NCBI RefSeq assembly: GCF_000003815.2
Contig: NC_049996.1
Span: forward strand, 7,542,205 to 7,606,204
DNA from: Branchiostoma floridae
Lineage: Eukaryota > Chordata > Leptocardii > Amphioxiformes > Branchiostomatidae
Direction: 5' to 3'
DNA: 64,000 nt
Shown: piece after piece, positions 46,501-58,887 of the stretch
How the letters are laid out: each line of letters begins with the position of its first letter
Numbering within the stretch: the first letter of the stretch is position 1
Translations under genes and position numbers: made by a program
The notes under the pieces: model-generated
Databases searched by the model: none
Told to the model about the DNA's origin: nothing
The model's input: only the letters and a program-made list of their open reading frames with translations

Positions 46501-49500
46501 TTGTATAGAAAAAAACAACAACAAGCTGTTTAATGTGCGTAGACAGGACTGCCTTAGATGAATGGAAAGGAGCTCTTTTCAGTAAGTCTGGTGGGATCTT
46601 AAACATGGTTGATCATCAAATGAAAATCATCACCCTTTTTCATGAAGGTAAGAAAAACCCTTACTACTTTTCCTGATGAGACCTGCAATGAAGTTGTTTT
46701 CCCCAGGACCTTTGATGGTAGCAAGACTGGCACCATGTTGGATACATTGTGAGTCTGCTGTATACCAGCTGACTTGGTCACTCACAAACTTGTAGCAGTA
46801 GCTGTTAGATTCAGTCCATCCACTTTCGCATTGGGCTGTAACATTGACAACAAAAGAAGAATTAGGTTTTGACTTTATGTGCTAAATGATAATGACATAA
46901 CTTACAATGTTACTTAGTATCTTTCCTTTCATACTGCATTATCAAAAGCTCAATTTGTTATCCGTTCCAACACTCCAGTGTCCAAGCATTTACATTGGAC
47001 TGTCAACAGTAGGCATAGAGCATTAAGTACTGTAAATGTATTTAAGTTCGTGGGGATTTAATTTCGTGGTAGCGGGAAAAAGGACCATTCACTGTGGGTT
47101 TGTGGCAGCACCATGCACTGTAGTCTCTTACTGATATGGCGCGAACATAAATCCACCAAGAAAATTTCTGCATTTACAGTAATCAACATGCAAACCTGAT
47201 GAATGAAAAACTCAGTTTTGCTTTTTACATAGTTGGTCAATGTTCATTTTTCAAAATTGGTAAGCTTTTCCTCAAAATCTTAGAATGAAAGAAAGATTTC
47301 ATGTATTGGCAACTGTGGTCCGACAACAAGTTTTGCAGCCATTGTTGTTCTAAGGCACAGTGCACCGCATATACTTTGGGAACGAGTAGTACTGAGTAGT
47401 AGTAGTTAATCCATTATTTGATCATACTGCTGCTGGGATCTCTGACACAGCAGTCGAATAGTCTTCACACTGTGCTTCCATGTGGCTCTGTCTAGTGGGC
47501 CAACCCGTTAGATCGCACGCCGTGATCAAGTCGATGTCCCTCCTAACACACTCCATCTAACGAGTCCACCTCGTAATGGGTCAGAGATCACGGATATTTC
47601 AACCTGACAGGATTCACTCTAGTCATATCCTCATAAACAGAGATAAACGTGTATGGCATCATTTTCGTGTCAAAATTTCGTATTGAAAAAGGTACCTTAA
47701 AGAAGCGAAAATAGACGTAAATACGTCTACGCTGCTTTGAACAAAACGTCGTTTCGGTGGGCTTGAAGGGGCCTTTTGAACGATGCCCATACGTCCCCTT
47801 TGCATAGCTTTACAATTTCCGTGTCAAAATAACGTTCTGGAAAAGGGTACCTTAAACAAGCGAAAATACGTGTACGATGCTTCAACACGGACGTTACGTA
47901 ACGATAGCGTGCCACGATTTCCTGCAATATCGCATATCATAGCAACATTGAACCAAATATGTATGCTGTAACGTTACACGTCATACGGAACGTACATCCC
48001 CTTCTCACTCCAACATCGTTATGCCCCACTTGATCAAGTCAACGTTACCATAAGCGACGTCTGGCGTACCATCAGGTACTGCGTACGTGTCACTTGAAAT
48101 TGAAGCATCGTCACATATTCAAGACCCTTCCACCCCCCAATTCCAAACCTAAAGGTTACATAATCAGACCTTACCACAGACTGGTACATGTACGTCACAG
48201 TACTCCCATCTGGTGCTGGGATCCGTGGTATAGCACCAAACCCCGGCGTCGCCGCCCGGATTCCGGCAGTAGTTCTCCTCCAGTCCGGATGATGGGTAAT
48301 CAGCAGTTGTATAGTCGTGGTCATGAGGATACTGACTGTCCCAGCGCTGACACGTCCTGCCTGTTTCGGTCACGGCGACTGTTCCTCGGTAGGAAACCCC
48401 ATTTCCAACCTGGCAATCTCCTGGTTTATGTGATTTAAAAAAAAAGCAGTATATGATACACGCTGGCTTACTTTTGAAGTGGAGTATAAGCTAGTCTAGG
48501 ATGGGAGGATATAGTTGATGACAGGCCTGGGGTAATAACGCATAGCTTTATGTGCTACCGTGTGGTGATTGCGTTGTATCGTTACGCTTTATCGCCTCCT
48601 CACAGAATCTGTGGAGACAGAAAAACAGAACAAAATTGAACTTAATTTGTTCTGAAATAAGTATCGTCCATGAGGCCCCTTTCGTCCTACCAAAACGACA
48701 TGTTTGTTTGTGTTATAATGAAAGCATCTTTTTCAAACGAAATTACAAAATTTTGACGCAGAAATTATGCACATGCCATAATCGAAATTGTTTTACGTAT
48801 ACGATATCATCTCGGGGATAAAGATATCACCATACTCCGTAGTACGCAGCAAAATTCACTTTGCTAAGATATCGTTATAAGACGTACCTTAAAGTATCGT
48901 AATTATGTTTAACGAAATTCTGACGATATTTCTTTTGCTTACAGTATTGTTCTGGCATGTACATTCTATTTCTCAATATCGTATCACGAAACGTGCACTA
49001 TGACTTCTGCATGTTTAAGATTTCACGGTGGTGGGCGGTGCTTATTTCTCTGCCTCATTTTCCCACAGAATTTGATGAAGCTCTCTTTATGGCCCTTTAT
49101 CTATTCATCTGATTTTCCCTTGAGGACATTTACCCATCCACTTGTCATCTTTGAAAGACCTTCCCCTACACCAGAAATAGCAGAATGATACCTGCACACG
49201 TGACGCGTGGCACTTACCCGCGTCCTTGTTTGGGCAACTTAAAAGGCATGTGGTAGAGAGTTGTCAATCACGTCGCCCTGTCATGTGCCAGACCTTGACT
49301 TTGACTTAGTTTTAATCGCAACAGGTACAATGTGCTAAACGTTTTATGTCATTGTTTTATCCGCACTCCAAATCACCTAGCTTCCGCCACCTTTTCCAAG
49401 TGGGGCTATCGCTACAATATCGCAACGTCCCTGTTGAAACATCGTACACGTATTTTCGCTCGTTTAAGGTACCCTTTTCCAAAACGTTATTTTGACACGG

Positions 49501-52109
49501 AAATTGTAAAACAGTGCAAAGGGGTAATTTGGGCATCTTTCAAAAGGCCCCTTCAGGCCTACCGAAACAACGTTTTGTTCAAAGCATCGTAGACGTATTT
49601 ACGTCTCTTTTTCGCTTCTTTAAGATACCTTTTTCAATACAAAATTTGCAACCAAGTAGGCCAGCTCGCACGCTGCAATAGACGTATCGTCTTATCATGC
49701 CTATCGTCTAAGCTTGCGATGTGGCGCTTACGATAGACGCTTATAAGGCGCTATCATATACATATGTGGTAGACGTCTTTTCGTTACTTTAACGCACGTT
49801 TTGTGATATGATATTCAGACATAGAATGTACATGCCAGAACGATACCATTTAAAAACATCGTGTGAATTGCGATATCCTATACCTGATGACGATAGTTTA
49901 AGGTACGTCTTATAACGATAACTTAGCAACGTGCGTCTTGCTGAGTATATCGATATTTTTAGTTCGAGACGATATCGTAAACGTAAAATTACGTATATCG
50001 TAGACGTATTTACGCTAGTTTAAGGTACATTTTTAGATACGATATTTTGACACGGAAATGATGCCATAAAACGTGATCTTTGGCCACACCATTTGGGACT
50101 ACTTCACCAAGTGGTCTCCCAGGTTCAATCCTACATCGGGCATCTTGGTTGGGGCTGCACCTGTCTTTTGGAAGGGACAAAAACTGGGGTACCCTGTTTG
50201 AGGAGGTGCCTCAATCACGTTATCAAAGGACTATCAACCCCTCCCTGTAATATTGTAGTTTGTACCCTGCTACTGAAACAGTGAATTTAGCTTGTATTGC
50301 TAGCAGCTCAATGTGCCACCTGAAGGGTATGAATGACCCCATAAGACAGTTGACAGTTAAATGCACTGAATCACTTATTGTGCAGGAACAAAGTTTTCAA
50401 TGAGCTCTGTACAACAATGCTTACGTGTACTTGTTACAGTTGTTGATGGAGGAGTAGGTTCTTTCATCTTTGGCAGAGACAAGAAGGGGTTTGAGATGCT
50501 TTCTTCCACAGGCACAGTCATCAATGGAGAAATGGAAATCTCAGTGGCCAAGTTGATCAGGGCCGAGCTGTTTTTCTGACAGAAACTCCATGACACTGGA
50601 ACGCGGGAATTTGCTAGGTTAACCCGGTCCTTAGTGCCATCTTGATTCGGTGAATTGTGTGTTCCCTGGAAACAAGTTTGCAGCTTTTAATTAAGATACA
50701 AACAAAAATTAAAAGGATTTGGTGATAAAAATCAAAAAGAATTGGTGGTCATTGCCCGAGATGAATCTTTCTGGAAATCTGCATTCTCAGGTGGGTGGGT
50801 GGGTGGGTACGGAGTACTAGTATAAGTACGTTTTTTCTTATCGGACAGGTCCGGAAGAAACTGACCTGAAAAAATTTGGTGGACCGGATATTAGACCGAT
50901 TGGAAAATTGATTATATGATCAGGCATTCACACGTTTTGGGGCTTACCGGTCGAAGAAAATAAAAGAACGAGTACAGTCTATAGTCATTTCTACCAAGTT
51001 TTACAGTCAATCGTACTGAGGCAGTTACATTTTTTGTAGCCTTGTAGGATTTTATAACGCCAGTGGGAGTCGCATACTCCACAAAACAGATTTCTTTGTA
51101 GCTAAATGGACCATTATTTTACTACAATGTATCATCCATTCACAAGACCTGATCCTCAGAGGACCTGAACCAAACTGGACCTGAATTTTCTGTACTAGTA
51201 CCCTCCCCTAGTCTTGATAAATGAAAACTATGAACAGATCAGAAGACAATGATTTTTATTGACCAGTTGACTTACCTTACTACCAGGTTTGATGTAAGCA
51301 AACAAGACCACTGCAATGACGACTGTCGCTACCACCATGAGCACACAGCAAAGAATTGTAAGCCAGCAAGCCCATCCAGATTTTGCCTTGTTCCACATTT
51401 CTGCAGCACGCTCTGAGATTCAATACAAAACACACATCAATTTTTTGACAAAAATTGACAAGCAACTGGATATGATTTTGGAAACAGTCAGACGTTTCAG
51501 ATGGCATCCATTCATATCAAATGGAAACTCATCTGTGTTGGTAGAAATAGTTACAAAGTTGAGCTTAAAAGTTTGCTCCAATACAAATTAAGCACTCACC
51601 ATGAACAAATGTACAATTTTTGTTAGGGCATATACAAATATATGTACTTTTGAAAATTTGCAACAAACAGATGCAGCTACTTTGCTTTTTGAAAAATAAG
51701 AACATTCATGTATTATTCATTATCCCTTTGATTAGTCCTTATCTTTACCACAGACTGTTTTGCAATTTGAAGATATTTTCAACCTTCTCATCCATATGGT
51801 TCTTTAAAAGATCTGCATGAGAATCAACAAATTAAGTCGGTGTGGCCGAGTAAACTTTCAGCTCTCTCAAAATTATCTACGTTTCTCTTGTTCTTCATCT
51901 CTATCATTCTCCCCTAGTTTGTAATTCTCACCTGAGCATGACTTTTCCATGTGGTTTTGCATGTCAGGTTTGGGTGGTTGTCCACTGGAGCTATCACCTT
52001 GCGGCCCATCTTTAAAGTCCACATCTTCGTGCGTTTGGTCCACATGTTTTGGGTCCATGTCTTCATATTCATTTTCTAGGCACTGCGTCCTAGTATTATT
52101 CGATGTCAT
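43513..52109 (-). CDS. Type II membrane protein with kringle and C-type lectin domains (7 exons)
   Basis: Exons: 52109-51881, 51412-51276, 50665-50425, 48420-48175, 46835-46683, 44417-44245 and 43623-43513. Total 1290 nt, 429 residues, every junction in phase. Order: acidic cytoplasmic tail (1-76); one transmembrane helix (WLTILCCVLMVVATVVIAVV, ~92-115); Ser/Thr/Pro stalk; kringle (~203-284) with all six cysteines and TCQRW, NYCRNP, WCYTTDP; and a C-type lectin domain with WIGL, the EPN motif (KPGEPNN) and WND. EPN plus WND are calcium-dependent sugar-binding residues, usually of mannose type. The likely role is a cell-surface lectin receptor, perhaps in innate recognition. The first donor is uncertain (51881 or 51932, both phase 1). 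The donor at 46683 (GTCTCA) is weak. Kringle and CTLD identities are firm; their joining is inferred from phase, order and strand. Confidence 0.75.
44803..45720. repeat. Dispersed repeat with paired ATGCAAAT palindromes
   Basis: It begins ACCTTCACCAAGAAGGTTAT and ends GGCGAAGGTATGGGGTCGTG then GAACTCTAGTT, the same end as near 10450 and, in variant form, 63535. Inside, four spaced pairs of ATGCAAAT-like and ATTTGCAT sit at about 45233, 45364, 45489 and 45612, roughly 125 bp apart. It lies in an intron between two lectin-domain exons. No ORF; a non-autonomous element of unknown class. Confidence 0.7.
47640..50070. repeat. Large inverted-repeat block around the kringle exon
   Basis: About 47665-47920 (reverse complement) matches 49410-49650 at roughly 90% by eye, including AAAAGGCCCCTTCA, CGTAGACGTATTTACGTCT and TTTAAGGTACC. 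A second pair, 48845-48995 (reverse) and 49792-49945, shares AGAATGTACATGCCAGAACR and AAGGTACGTCTTATAACGAT. The GTAGACGTATTTACG module recurs at 50000. The kringle exon (48175-48420) lies inside. It looks like one or more nested fold-back elements; no transposase was found. Confidence 0.75.
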
Positions 52110-52617
52110 TTCTGCAAAGAAATGCCCAGTTGTTGTAATAAGCATTGAATAGAAATGATACCAAATATCACTATAGTGTATTCAAATACCTTTCAAATAC
52201 TTCTTTATTGTCAGCATTTCCAAAAGTGCTCCTGCAAGAAGACAGCCTTATTGGAAATATTTTGTAAATGCATAACATACTTGTTTTTCCTTTTCCTTTC
52301 ACTTTTTTCTCACTCTCTTTTTTAACAGAAAACCAATTGCAATGAGGCCAGTACTAATATGCCCCCTGTGATATCAAAATTAACACTTTTAAGTATGCAA
52401 TATCATAAACTGTACCAGACTAATTTCAAACCATATTTGTAAACCAAACAACCACACAGATGTTGTAATTATTCTATGAGTCTAACAGTATCACTATGAC
52501 TGATTAATCTGAAAGTTACCACAGTGAAAAATTGGCTATTTCAAAATACTGTCATTGCTCAATTCCATCCTATCTTAAGAGGTTGCAGAAAGAACAAGAG
52601 TTCGGAGACCTCATACC

Positions 52618-54163
52618 TCCATGAAATATTCTGATTATGCAAATGACTTTCACATTAGCATAATTTATGCTTGCTTATGTACACCTTTAACTAATGTACA
52701 CAGGTCACAGTGTTGACAGACCAATCATTTACTACACGTACTAAGAAAAAGATTAGGACACTTTCAAATTAATTATGCAAATTAGGGACTTATTTGCATA
52801 ATGGACCGATCCCGAAGCCCCGCCCCCTGTTCGATCATGTTCTATTTCGAACACCTCCGTCAAAAACAGCGCTTGTCGGACAGAACTGGCCGCCGCCGCT
52901 GTTTAGCTGATAATAACGACTGACTTCGCTTTAGCACTTTTGACCCTGAAATCCTCTCAGACCGGGCCGAAAAAGATGCGCTGACTTCTTTGTTGCAGGC
53001 AACATCCACTGGGCATATTCGTTTGAGGAGGGGGCTGATAAAGTTGAAGTAAGGGCATTATAATTTCAATCAAAGCAAAAGCGGGAGGCACCGCATATCA
53101 TTACCTTGTTGGTGGGCATGAGTGTCCGGTTTCTGACATACGGTCGATGCACGTGAAAACCAGGGTACATCTATTTGTGACTGGGTTTCTACTGCGTTTG
53201 TTGCATGCATAACAGCTGCATTAAATGTTCATGATAAAAGCGAAATCAAGAAGAGAGCAGCTCAGGTACTCGTGGAGAGGGAGCTTGCACTACGCACCAA
53301 CTAATGCAACACTTCTACAAGGTCTGCCAGTGCAGAGTTCCATATCTTATACAACCCCTGCTCTACGAGTGCATCCTGCCCACCATCAATGTAATGATAT
53401 GCAATGGCTCTCGCTGCCACAATACCTATACTCGGTGGGTGTAGCCTTTGACAAACTTTAAGAATAGCATAGCATTTTTCTTTGGCCATTCCTGTTCAGG
53501 TGGGGCTATTTTTGATGGAGGTGCTCGAAATAGAATAGGGGGTTCCATCTTGTTCTATTTGTTCGATATGACGTTCGATCAGGATTGGTCCATTAGTATC
53601 TGCTTAACTTCCGCCTGCCACAAACTACATATGTAACATGTATTTGAGTGATATATTGGAAAACACTGTAAATATACATTTTCCTCATTAAGTATGCAAA
53701 TGAAGTCCAAATTTGCATAATTTTGATTTCATTATGTACATCTCTGCCACATGTACCTGCATACCAAATATCATGGAAATCCATCATTCCTATGTTCCGT
53801 TATGCTTCTTGGAAGATTTTGACAAAAATGCTCCTGCAGTTCCAGAACAAGCTGCTAGGGGGCCCAAACATACACCACTTCTTCCTTACATCAAAAGCTA
53901 CCTGCCACCAAGAAATCAAGACCATAGCATGTCCAGATAAAAAGATACAAAAAATTGAAGTTCTGCTGCAGTACCAAGGTCACACACCAGGGGGCCCAAA
54001 ATTGACCTTGACCTTCGTCTTCCCAACCCCTACCCACATACCAAATATCATTGTAGTCCTTTGAGAGGTTCTCAAGTTATGATCTCCACAAATATGCGGA
54101 CACACAGACACACACACAGACACACCAAAAACTATACCTCCATTTTTTCATGGAGGTAATAAT
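52618..54163. repeat. Dispersed repeat, minus orientation, split by a TIR element
   Basis: It opens CTCATACCTCCATGAAATAT and closes CTCCATTTTTTCATGGAGGT. Parts are the reverse complement of the 44803-45720 family (ACCAAATATCATGGAAATCC, GGGGGCCCAAA, paired ATGCAAAT/ATTTGCAT). The two halves, 52618-52801 and 53593-54163, are separated by the insertion listed next. Confidence 0.65.
52802..53592. mobile_element. 791-bp TIR DNA transposon, non-autonomous
   Basis: The left end TGGACCGATCC and the right end GGATTGGTCCA are inverted. About 70 bases further in, TTCTATTTCGAACACCTCCG then TCAAAAACAGC pairs with the reverse complement at 53505-53560. The interior has no transposase. It is inserted in the repeat at 52618-54163. 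No unambiguous target duplication was seen. Confidence 0.7.
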
Positions 54164-54528
54164 AGGTATAATCTTAAACAACATGGAATTTGGCAAGCTG
54201 AAAAGGTGCAGGTTAAATGGTCTGGTGATCTGTCCATCTTTAAACTATGATTATGCAACATTAATGAATAATCCATTGTAGTCTACTCAACAATAGCATG
54301 AAATTGTTTCAACTTAAAATCTTCAAAGCACGAAAAAAACATGCAAACATATCAATATACATTAAGTACCTTCACCTCCCTCTTTTTTTTTTAATTGAAA
54401 ATGCAACATTATGGACAAAGACGAACTAGTAGACATATTGAGGACGCACTTAGTACCATAATATATCACAGCACCACAACAAAGATGATTTTAGAATGGA
54501 TGGTAGTATATAATAAAGGTGAACCTAC

Positions 54529-54724
54529 TTCCTTCTATGCGACCATCTCCGCTTGTCCTCTCCAGTTTGTAGTCCTCATTCAAGCATGACTCTTCTTTCT
54601 GTAAAGGCCACATCACAAGACGCTTAGGAAGGGGTCGAGGTGTTGCAGCATGTTCCGAATCCTTCCCACCATCAAACTTACGGTCCACGTCTTCATACTG
54701 GTGGTCCGCTTCTCTGCACGCCAT
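54529..54724 (-). CDS. Second N-terminal exon homologous to exon 1 of the kringle-lectin gene
   Basis: The frame starts MACREADHQYEDVDRKFDGG and includes EESCLNEDYKLER. The main first exon has ENEYEDMD and EKSCSGENYKLGE at matching places, so the two are paralogous. Both start as CAG/AAATG, that is, an acceptor three bases before the ATG, and both end in phase 1 (here A/GTAGGT). It could be an alternative first coding exon giving a different cytoplasmic tail, or the remnant of a duplicated gene whose remaining exons are absent here. Similarity is moderate, so the duplication is not recent. Confidence 0.6.
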
Positions 54725-56505
54725 TTCTGTGGACTGCTTTTGGTAATTAAAAATAAGAACATTTAATACAGTTTAATGATTAATTTTTATACATCAAATT
54801 TCCTTTAGGCACTGGTGTACCTAACGCAAAATTTCGTGCCATCATTGTGCAGAATTTAAACATTAACAAACCTGCCAAATTAAAACTGAGTTTTGAGTAG
54901 AAAAATTGAAGTGAACCCAATATCAAGGCAAATTTCAAAACTATGAATAAGTAATTAAAAAACAATACACTTCAATTTCCAAACTTTGCTGTTTACTATA
55001 GTGTACTGTTGCCTTAAATACATTAAACCTCACACTAATGCCGAGTAATGGTATATGGTATGCATTCAGTATTTCAAGCCCTGCACATTCAAAAGAAAAA
55101 ATGCCAAGCTTGTGCACATAACACTAAGGCTCGTTGTGATAATATTATTTGTATCAAAGTTTTATAGAAACTATGACCAAATTAGGATATTAAGTCTTAT
55201 TCTCTACACCTATTTTGTACTTTGTGTAACAGTCGCTGCCATACTTTGTACCATGTACAAATGTCGAGCAATAAAGTTCTATCTGTATGACTGTGTTACT
55301 GTATGTGGCTCAGTGTACAGTTTTAAAAGATACTTTTGGCGTTTTGGAGTACCCTACGGTTCATACTAACTTTTATGATCTTGAGAGTTCTATGTAAATG
55401 AAATTTCTATGTAAAACATTGCTTTCTGTATTGTTTTAATAATGAGGAACATTTGTACTAGTAGTAAGACAAGTTTTTTAGGCTTAAACTATTGGCCAAA
55501 TACTTGAACCAAATAATGTCGGCAAAAATTTAGACAACAGAAGTATATATACAATATCATCACTTGGCCAAAATTGCCCGGGGTGGACCGAATTGAAATC
55601 AAACAGCTTGAGTCCAAAAGAAAAGGCACGTAGCTACGGGCCCCACCCAAAAGTGAAAAAAGAAACAGCCAATTAACGTACTTGGCAGGGCACGTTTGCC
55701 AATGTCACCAAGACAGAAAAAAGCCTAATTACAGTGTTTGTAACCATGGATCAACAACAAGAACAAGTGTAATATATACCTTATGGATTCTGACAACCAA
55801 CACTTCAGCTTGGCCAACACGTTTACAGTCCTGCCTGCAAGAGACAATCAAAGTGATTGAACAAAATTTCTCCACCTTTCCTTCACCTTTCTGCAGATAT
55901 TGATTATATGATTAATGTACATGTACATGAGTTCCCAGAATTACAGTGAAAACAACTTTAAACACTTTCAACTTTACCAGACTAATTGCAGGCTAGGACG
56001 TGACAAAAAATCAGTTTACCCTGATATTCAAGGCTTAGAGTTAGAGTTCTAACATGAGCCAGCTTGGGTATTTGCAGAAATATTTTCCAAATTGAAGGTG
56101 AAATTTTGGATAACATGCAGTATTGCAGATAATCCCATTCATGTATTTTTTACTTATTGACAAGATGCTTCTGTCAATAAGCTTTTTCAAAGGATGTTTC
56201 CATGAACGTTTTTTTTTCAAATATTGAGTGATGATTATGTACTAATATTTGTATTGATATTGTGATTGATGTACGCCCCTACAAGACTAACGTTACCGAA
56301 TACGGCCAACAATTTTAAAAAAAACACAGTAAAACGACAAAACCATTTGGAAGAACAAAAATAACATATTTTCACACTTTCAATCTGATCTGCATTGAAA
56401 GAGGGTCATATTAGATATGAAAACAAGGAAAACATTAAGAGAAAGCAGCAAGTATGAGTTTGAGGGTGGGGGAGATACCGACATTATTTGTAAATTGTTG
56501 GGTTG
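54725..56505. other. AT-rich intergenic stretch
   Basis: No gene was recognised. Open frames such as 55055-55369 (+) have no family or splice support. The promoter of the lectin gene may lie here. Confidence 0.45.
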
Positions 56506-58887
56506 GGTAAGGGAGATCACTGCTGTCTGCGTTTCCACGTTGGTGTAGATGAATCAGTTGAGACTCAACCATCAGTTAGAAGGAACTATAACAAAGGCCA
56601 GTATGCTAAGGCTGGAAAGCTACTTGAGGACATTGATTGGCAAGAGGAAATGGAAGACTTGGCTATACAGGAAGCGTGGGACGTATTCAGTGCCAAAATC
56701 AACGACATAATAGAAGACTGCATCCCCATATCCAAACCCAACCTCAAAGCAAATAAACTTTACATGAATAAGCGAGCTATGAAGGCAAGAGACCGCAAGA
56801 GAAAAGCTTGGGCCAAATTCAAGAAAACTGGGAAGTCACAAGACTATGCAAAGTATGCAAAGGAGAGAAACTCTCTATGAAGTGTAACAAGAGAGCTTTG
56901 CAGCAGTTTTGAACACAGAGTGGTTAAAGATATTAAAGAAAACCCGAAGGCTTTCTGGAGGTACGTCTCTAGTAGACTGCACACAAGACCACTGGAAGAA
57001 TAGCTGGCAACATAATGTGGTAATAGCTAAAAGTGGATCTGAATAAAGTCAAAGTCAAAGGTGCACTGGTCAGGGAAGATGGCACGGTAGCTGAGACTGA
57101 CGAAGAGAAGGCAGAGGTCCTGAATGACTTTTTCGCCAGTGTCTTTACAGCTGAGGACGTGACACATATTCCCAACATTAGCAGCATTCCTGGCACTATG
57201 ACAGTAGAAGTCATACACATCACTGAGGACATGGTGCTGAAGAAGCTGCAAGAGTTAAACCCTACGAAGTCGTCAGGCCCTGACAACATTCACCCTCGAC
57301 TCTTGAAGGAATTGGCATACCACCTGGCAGCACCCTTAACTACTCTGTTTGGGAAGTCGCTGGAAACTGCAAAGTAACACCAGAGGAGTGGAAGCAGGCA
57401 CACGTGACGCCTATCCACAAGAAGGGAAGCAAGAGTACTCCAGGGAACTACAGACCAGTGAGTCTGACGTCTGTAGTGGGGAAGTCAATGGAGTCAATTG
57501 TCTGGGACACACTAGTAGACCACATGATGCGAAACAACTTCTTCACGGATGCCCAACACGGGTTCGTACCTGGTAGGTCATGCATGACACAACTTTTAGT
57601 TGTGATGGAGGAGTGGACCAGGTCACTCCAGGAGGGTGAGCCCTTAGATGTGATTTACTTAGATTTCCGGAAAGCTTTTGACACAGTCCCACACATGAGA
57701 CTTCTCCAGAAACTTGAGTGGTACGGAATAGGGGGTCGACTTAGAGACCGGATAGCGGACTTTCTAGCAGGAAGAAAGCAAAGGGTGGTGGTCAACGGTA
57801 AATTCTCATCTTGGCAAGAGGTTAAGAGCGGCATTCCACAGGGAAGTGTGTTAGGTCCGATCCTCTTCGTGATCAACATAAACGACTTGCCGGAGGTAGT
57901 AACCTGTGCTGTAAAGACTTTCGCAGACGACAGCAAGCTGTACAACAGGGTAAAACTAATCTCCAAGCAGATCTTGCTGTGGCAAATGGGAAAGAGTGTA
58001 GCCGGCAGAGGAGTTATTGGCCACAGCGGAGGCAAATAATCCTCCTCTGCCGGCTAACTCCTTCCCCAGCTTATGTTACTTTCTTATGCCACAGAGGAAT
58101 CTGCTTGGAGATTAGGGTAAAACACCGCAGCGGTCAAGAGTCCCTGCAGCAGGACCTGGAAGCAGCAGGGGTGTGGTCTGAGAAGTGGCAACTTCATTTC
58201 AATGTCGGAAAATGCAAGGCCCTACACCTAGGAAAGTCCAACCCTAGAACCACGTACGTCCTAGGAGCACAGAACATAGAGGAAACAACGGAAGAAAAGG
58301 ACCTGGGGGTTCTGGTGGACAACCAACTGTCTTTCCATGCACATACAGCCAAAGCATCAAACAAGGGGAACCAGATGCTAGGTCTCATCAACAGAACATT
58401 TTACAACTTAGACTCACAGACGGTCCCTACCCTTTTTAAGACCATGGTAAGGCCGCATCTGGAGTAGGGTAACATCATTTGGGGGCCCCACTTCATCCTG
58501 GACCAGATTAGGATTGAGAAAGAACAGAGAAGGGCAACAAAGCTAGTGAAGGACTTGAGAGACCTCCCGTACAGCGAGCGACTTATTAAGCGACTTCGAC
58601 TTCCATCTTTACCGTACAGACGACAGCGGGGGGATATGATCCAGGTCTACAAGTTCTTAACAGGCAAGGAGAGAGTTCAGGGAGACACCTTTTTTGAGAG
58701 GGCGGATAACACAACAACAAGAGGACACAGTCTAAAACTGAAGATTCCCCTCGCTAAGTCGAGGTTGAGAGCCCAGGCTTTTAGCACAAGAGTAGTAAAG
58801 AACTGGAACTCCCTGCCAGAGAAAGTGGTGAGCAGTAACACAGCGAACCAATTCAAAAACCAACTAGTCCAATCCTCCCTCGACTGA
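56506..58887 (+). mobile_element. CR1-like LINE, 5'-truncated and broken, interrupted by a MITE
   Basis: It begins in the last part of the endonuclease (GDHCCLRF) and runs through the reverse transcriptase to the end of ORF2. RT motifs: SSGPDNIHPRLLKEL, YLDFRKAFDTVPH, SGIPQGSVLGPILF and FADDSKLY. The C-terminal block (RGHSLKLKIP, FSTRVVKNWNSLP, NQFKNQL) is standard for CR1-type elements. Breaks: stops and frameshifts at about 56878-57030 and near 57376, the MITE at 57957-58114, and an in-frame TAG at 58465-58467. The RT active site is intact but the element cannot be autonomous. The short repeat GGTATGCAGGTATGCAGGTA at the 3' end is probably the tail. Confidence 0.88.
57957..58114. mobile_element. 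158-bp MITE inserted in the CR1-like LINE
   Basis: Ends TAATCTCCAAGCAGAT and ATCTGCTTGGAGATTA are perfect inverted repeats of 16 bases. A second internal stem pairs AGCCGGCAGAGGAG with CTCCTCTGCCGGCT. GGGTAAAAC occurs on both sides (57948-57956 and 58115-58123), a 9-bp target duplication. Removing the insert restores LINE sequence between FADDSKLYN(R) and QESLQQDL. A 9-bp duplication is typical of Mutator-like elements; the family is inferred. Similar ends occur near 41201 and 62495. Confidence 0.93.

Noticed and set aside
51932-52109. Shorter version of the first coding exon of the lectin gene ending at TCAG/GTGAGA
   Set aside because: Good donor and also phase 1, but similarity to the 54529-54724 exon continues past it (YKL block), so the donor at 51881 was preferred. 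Not excluded as an alternative.
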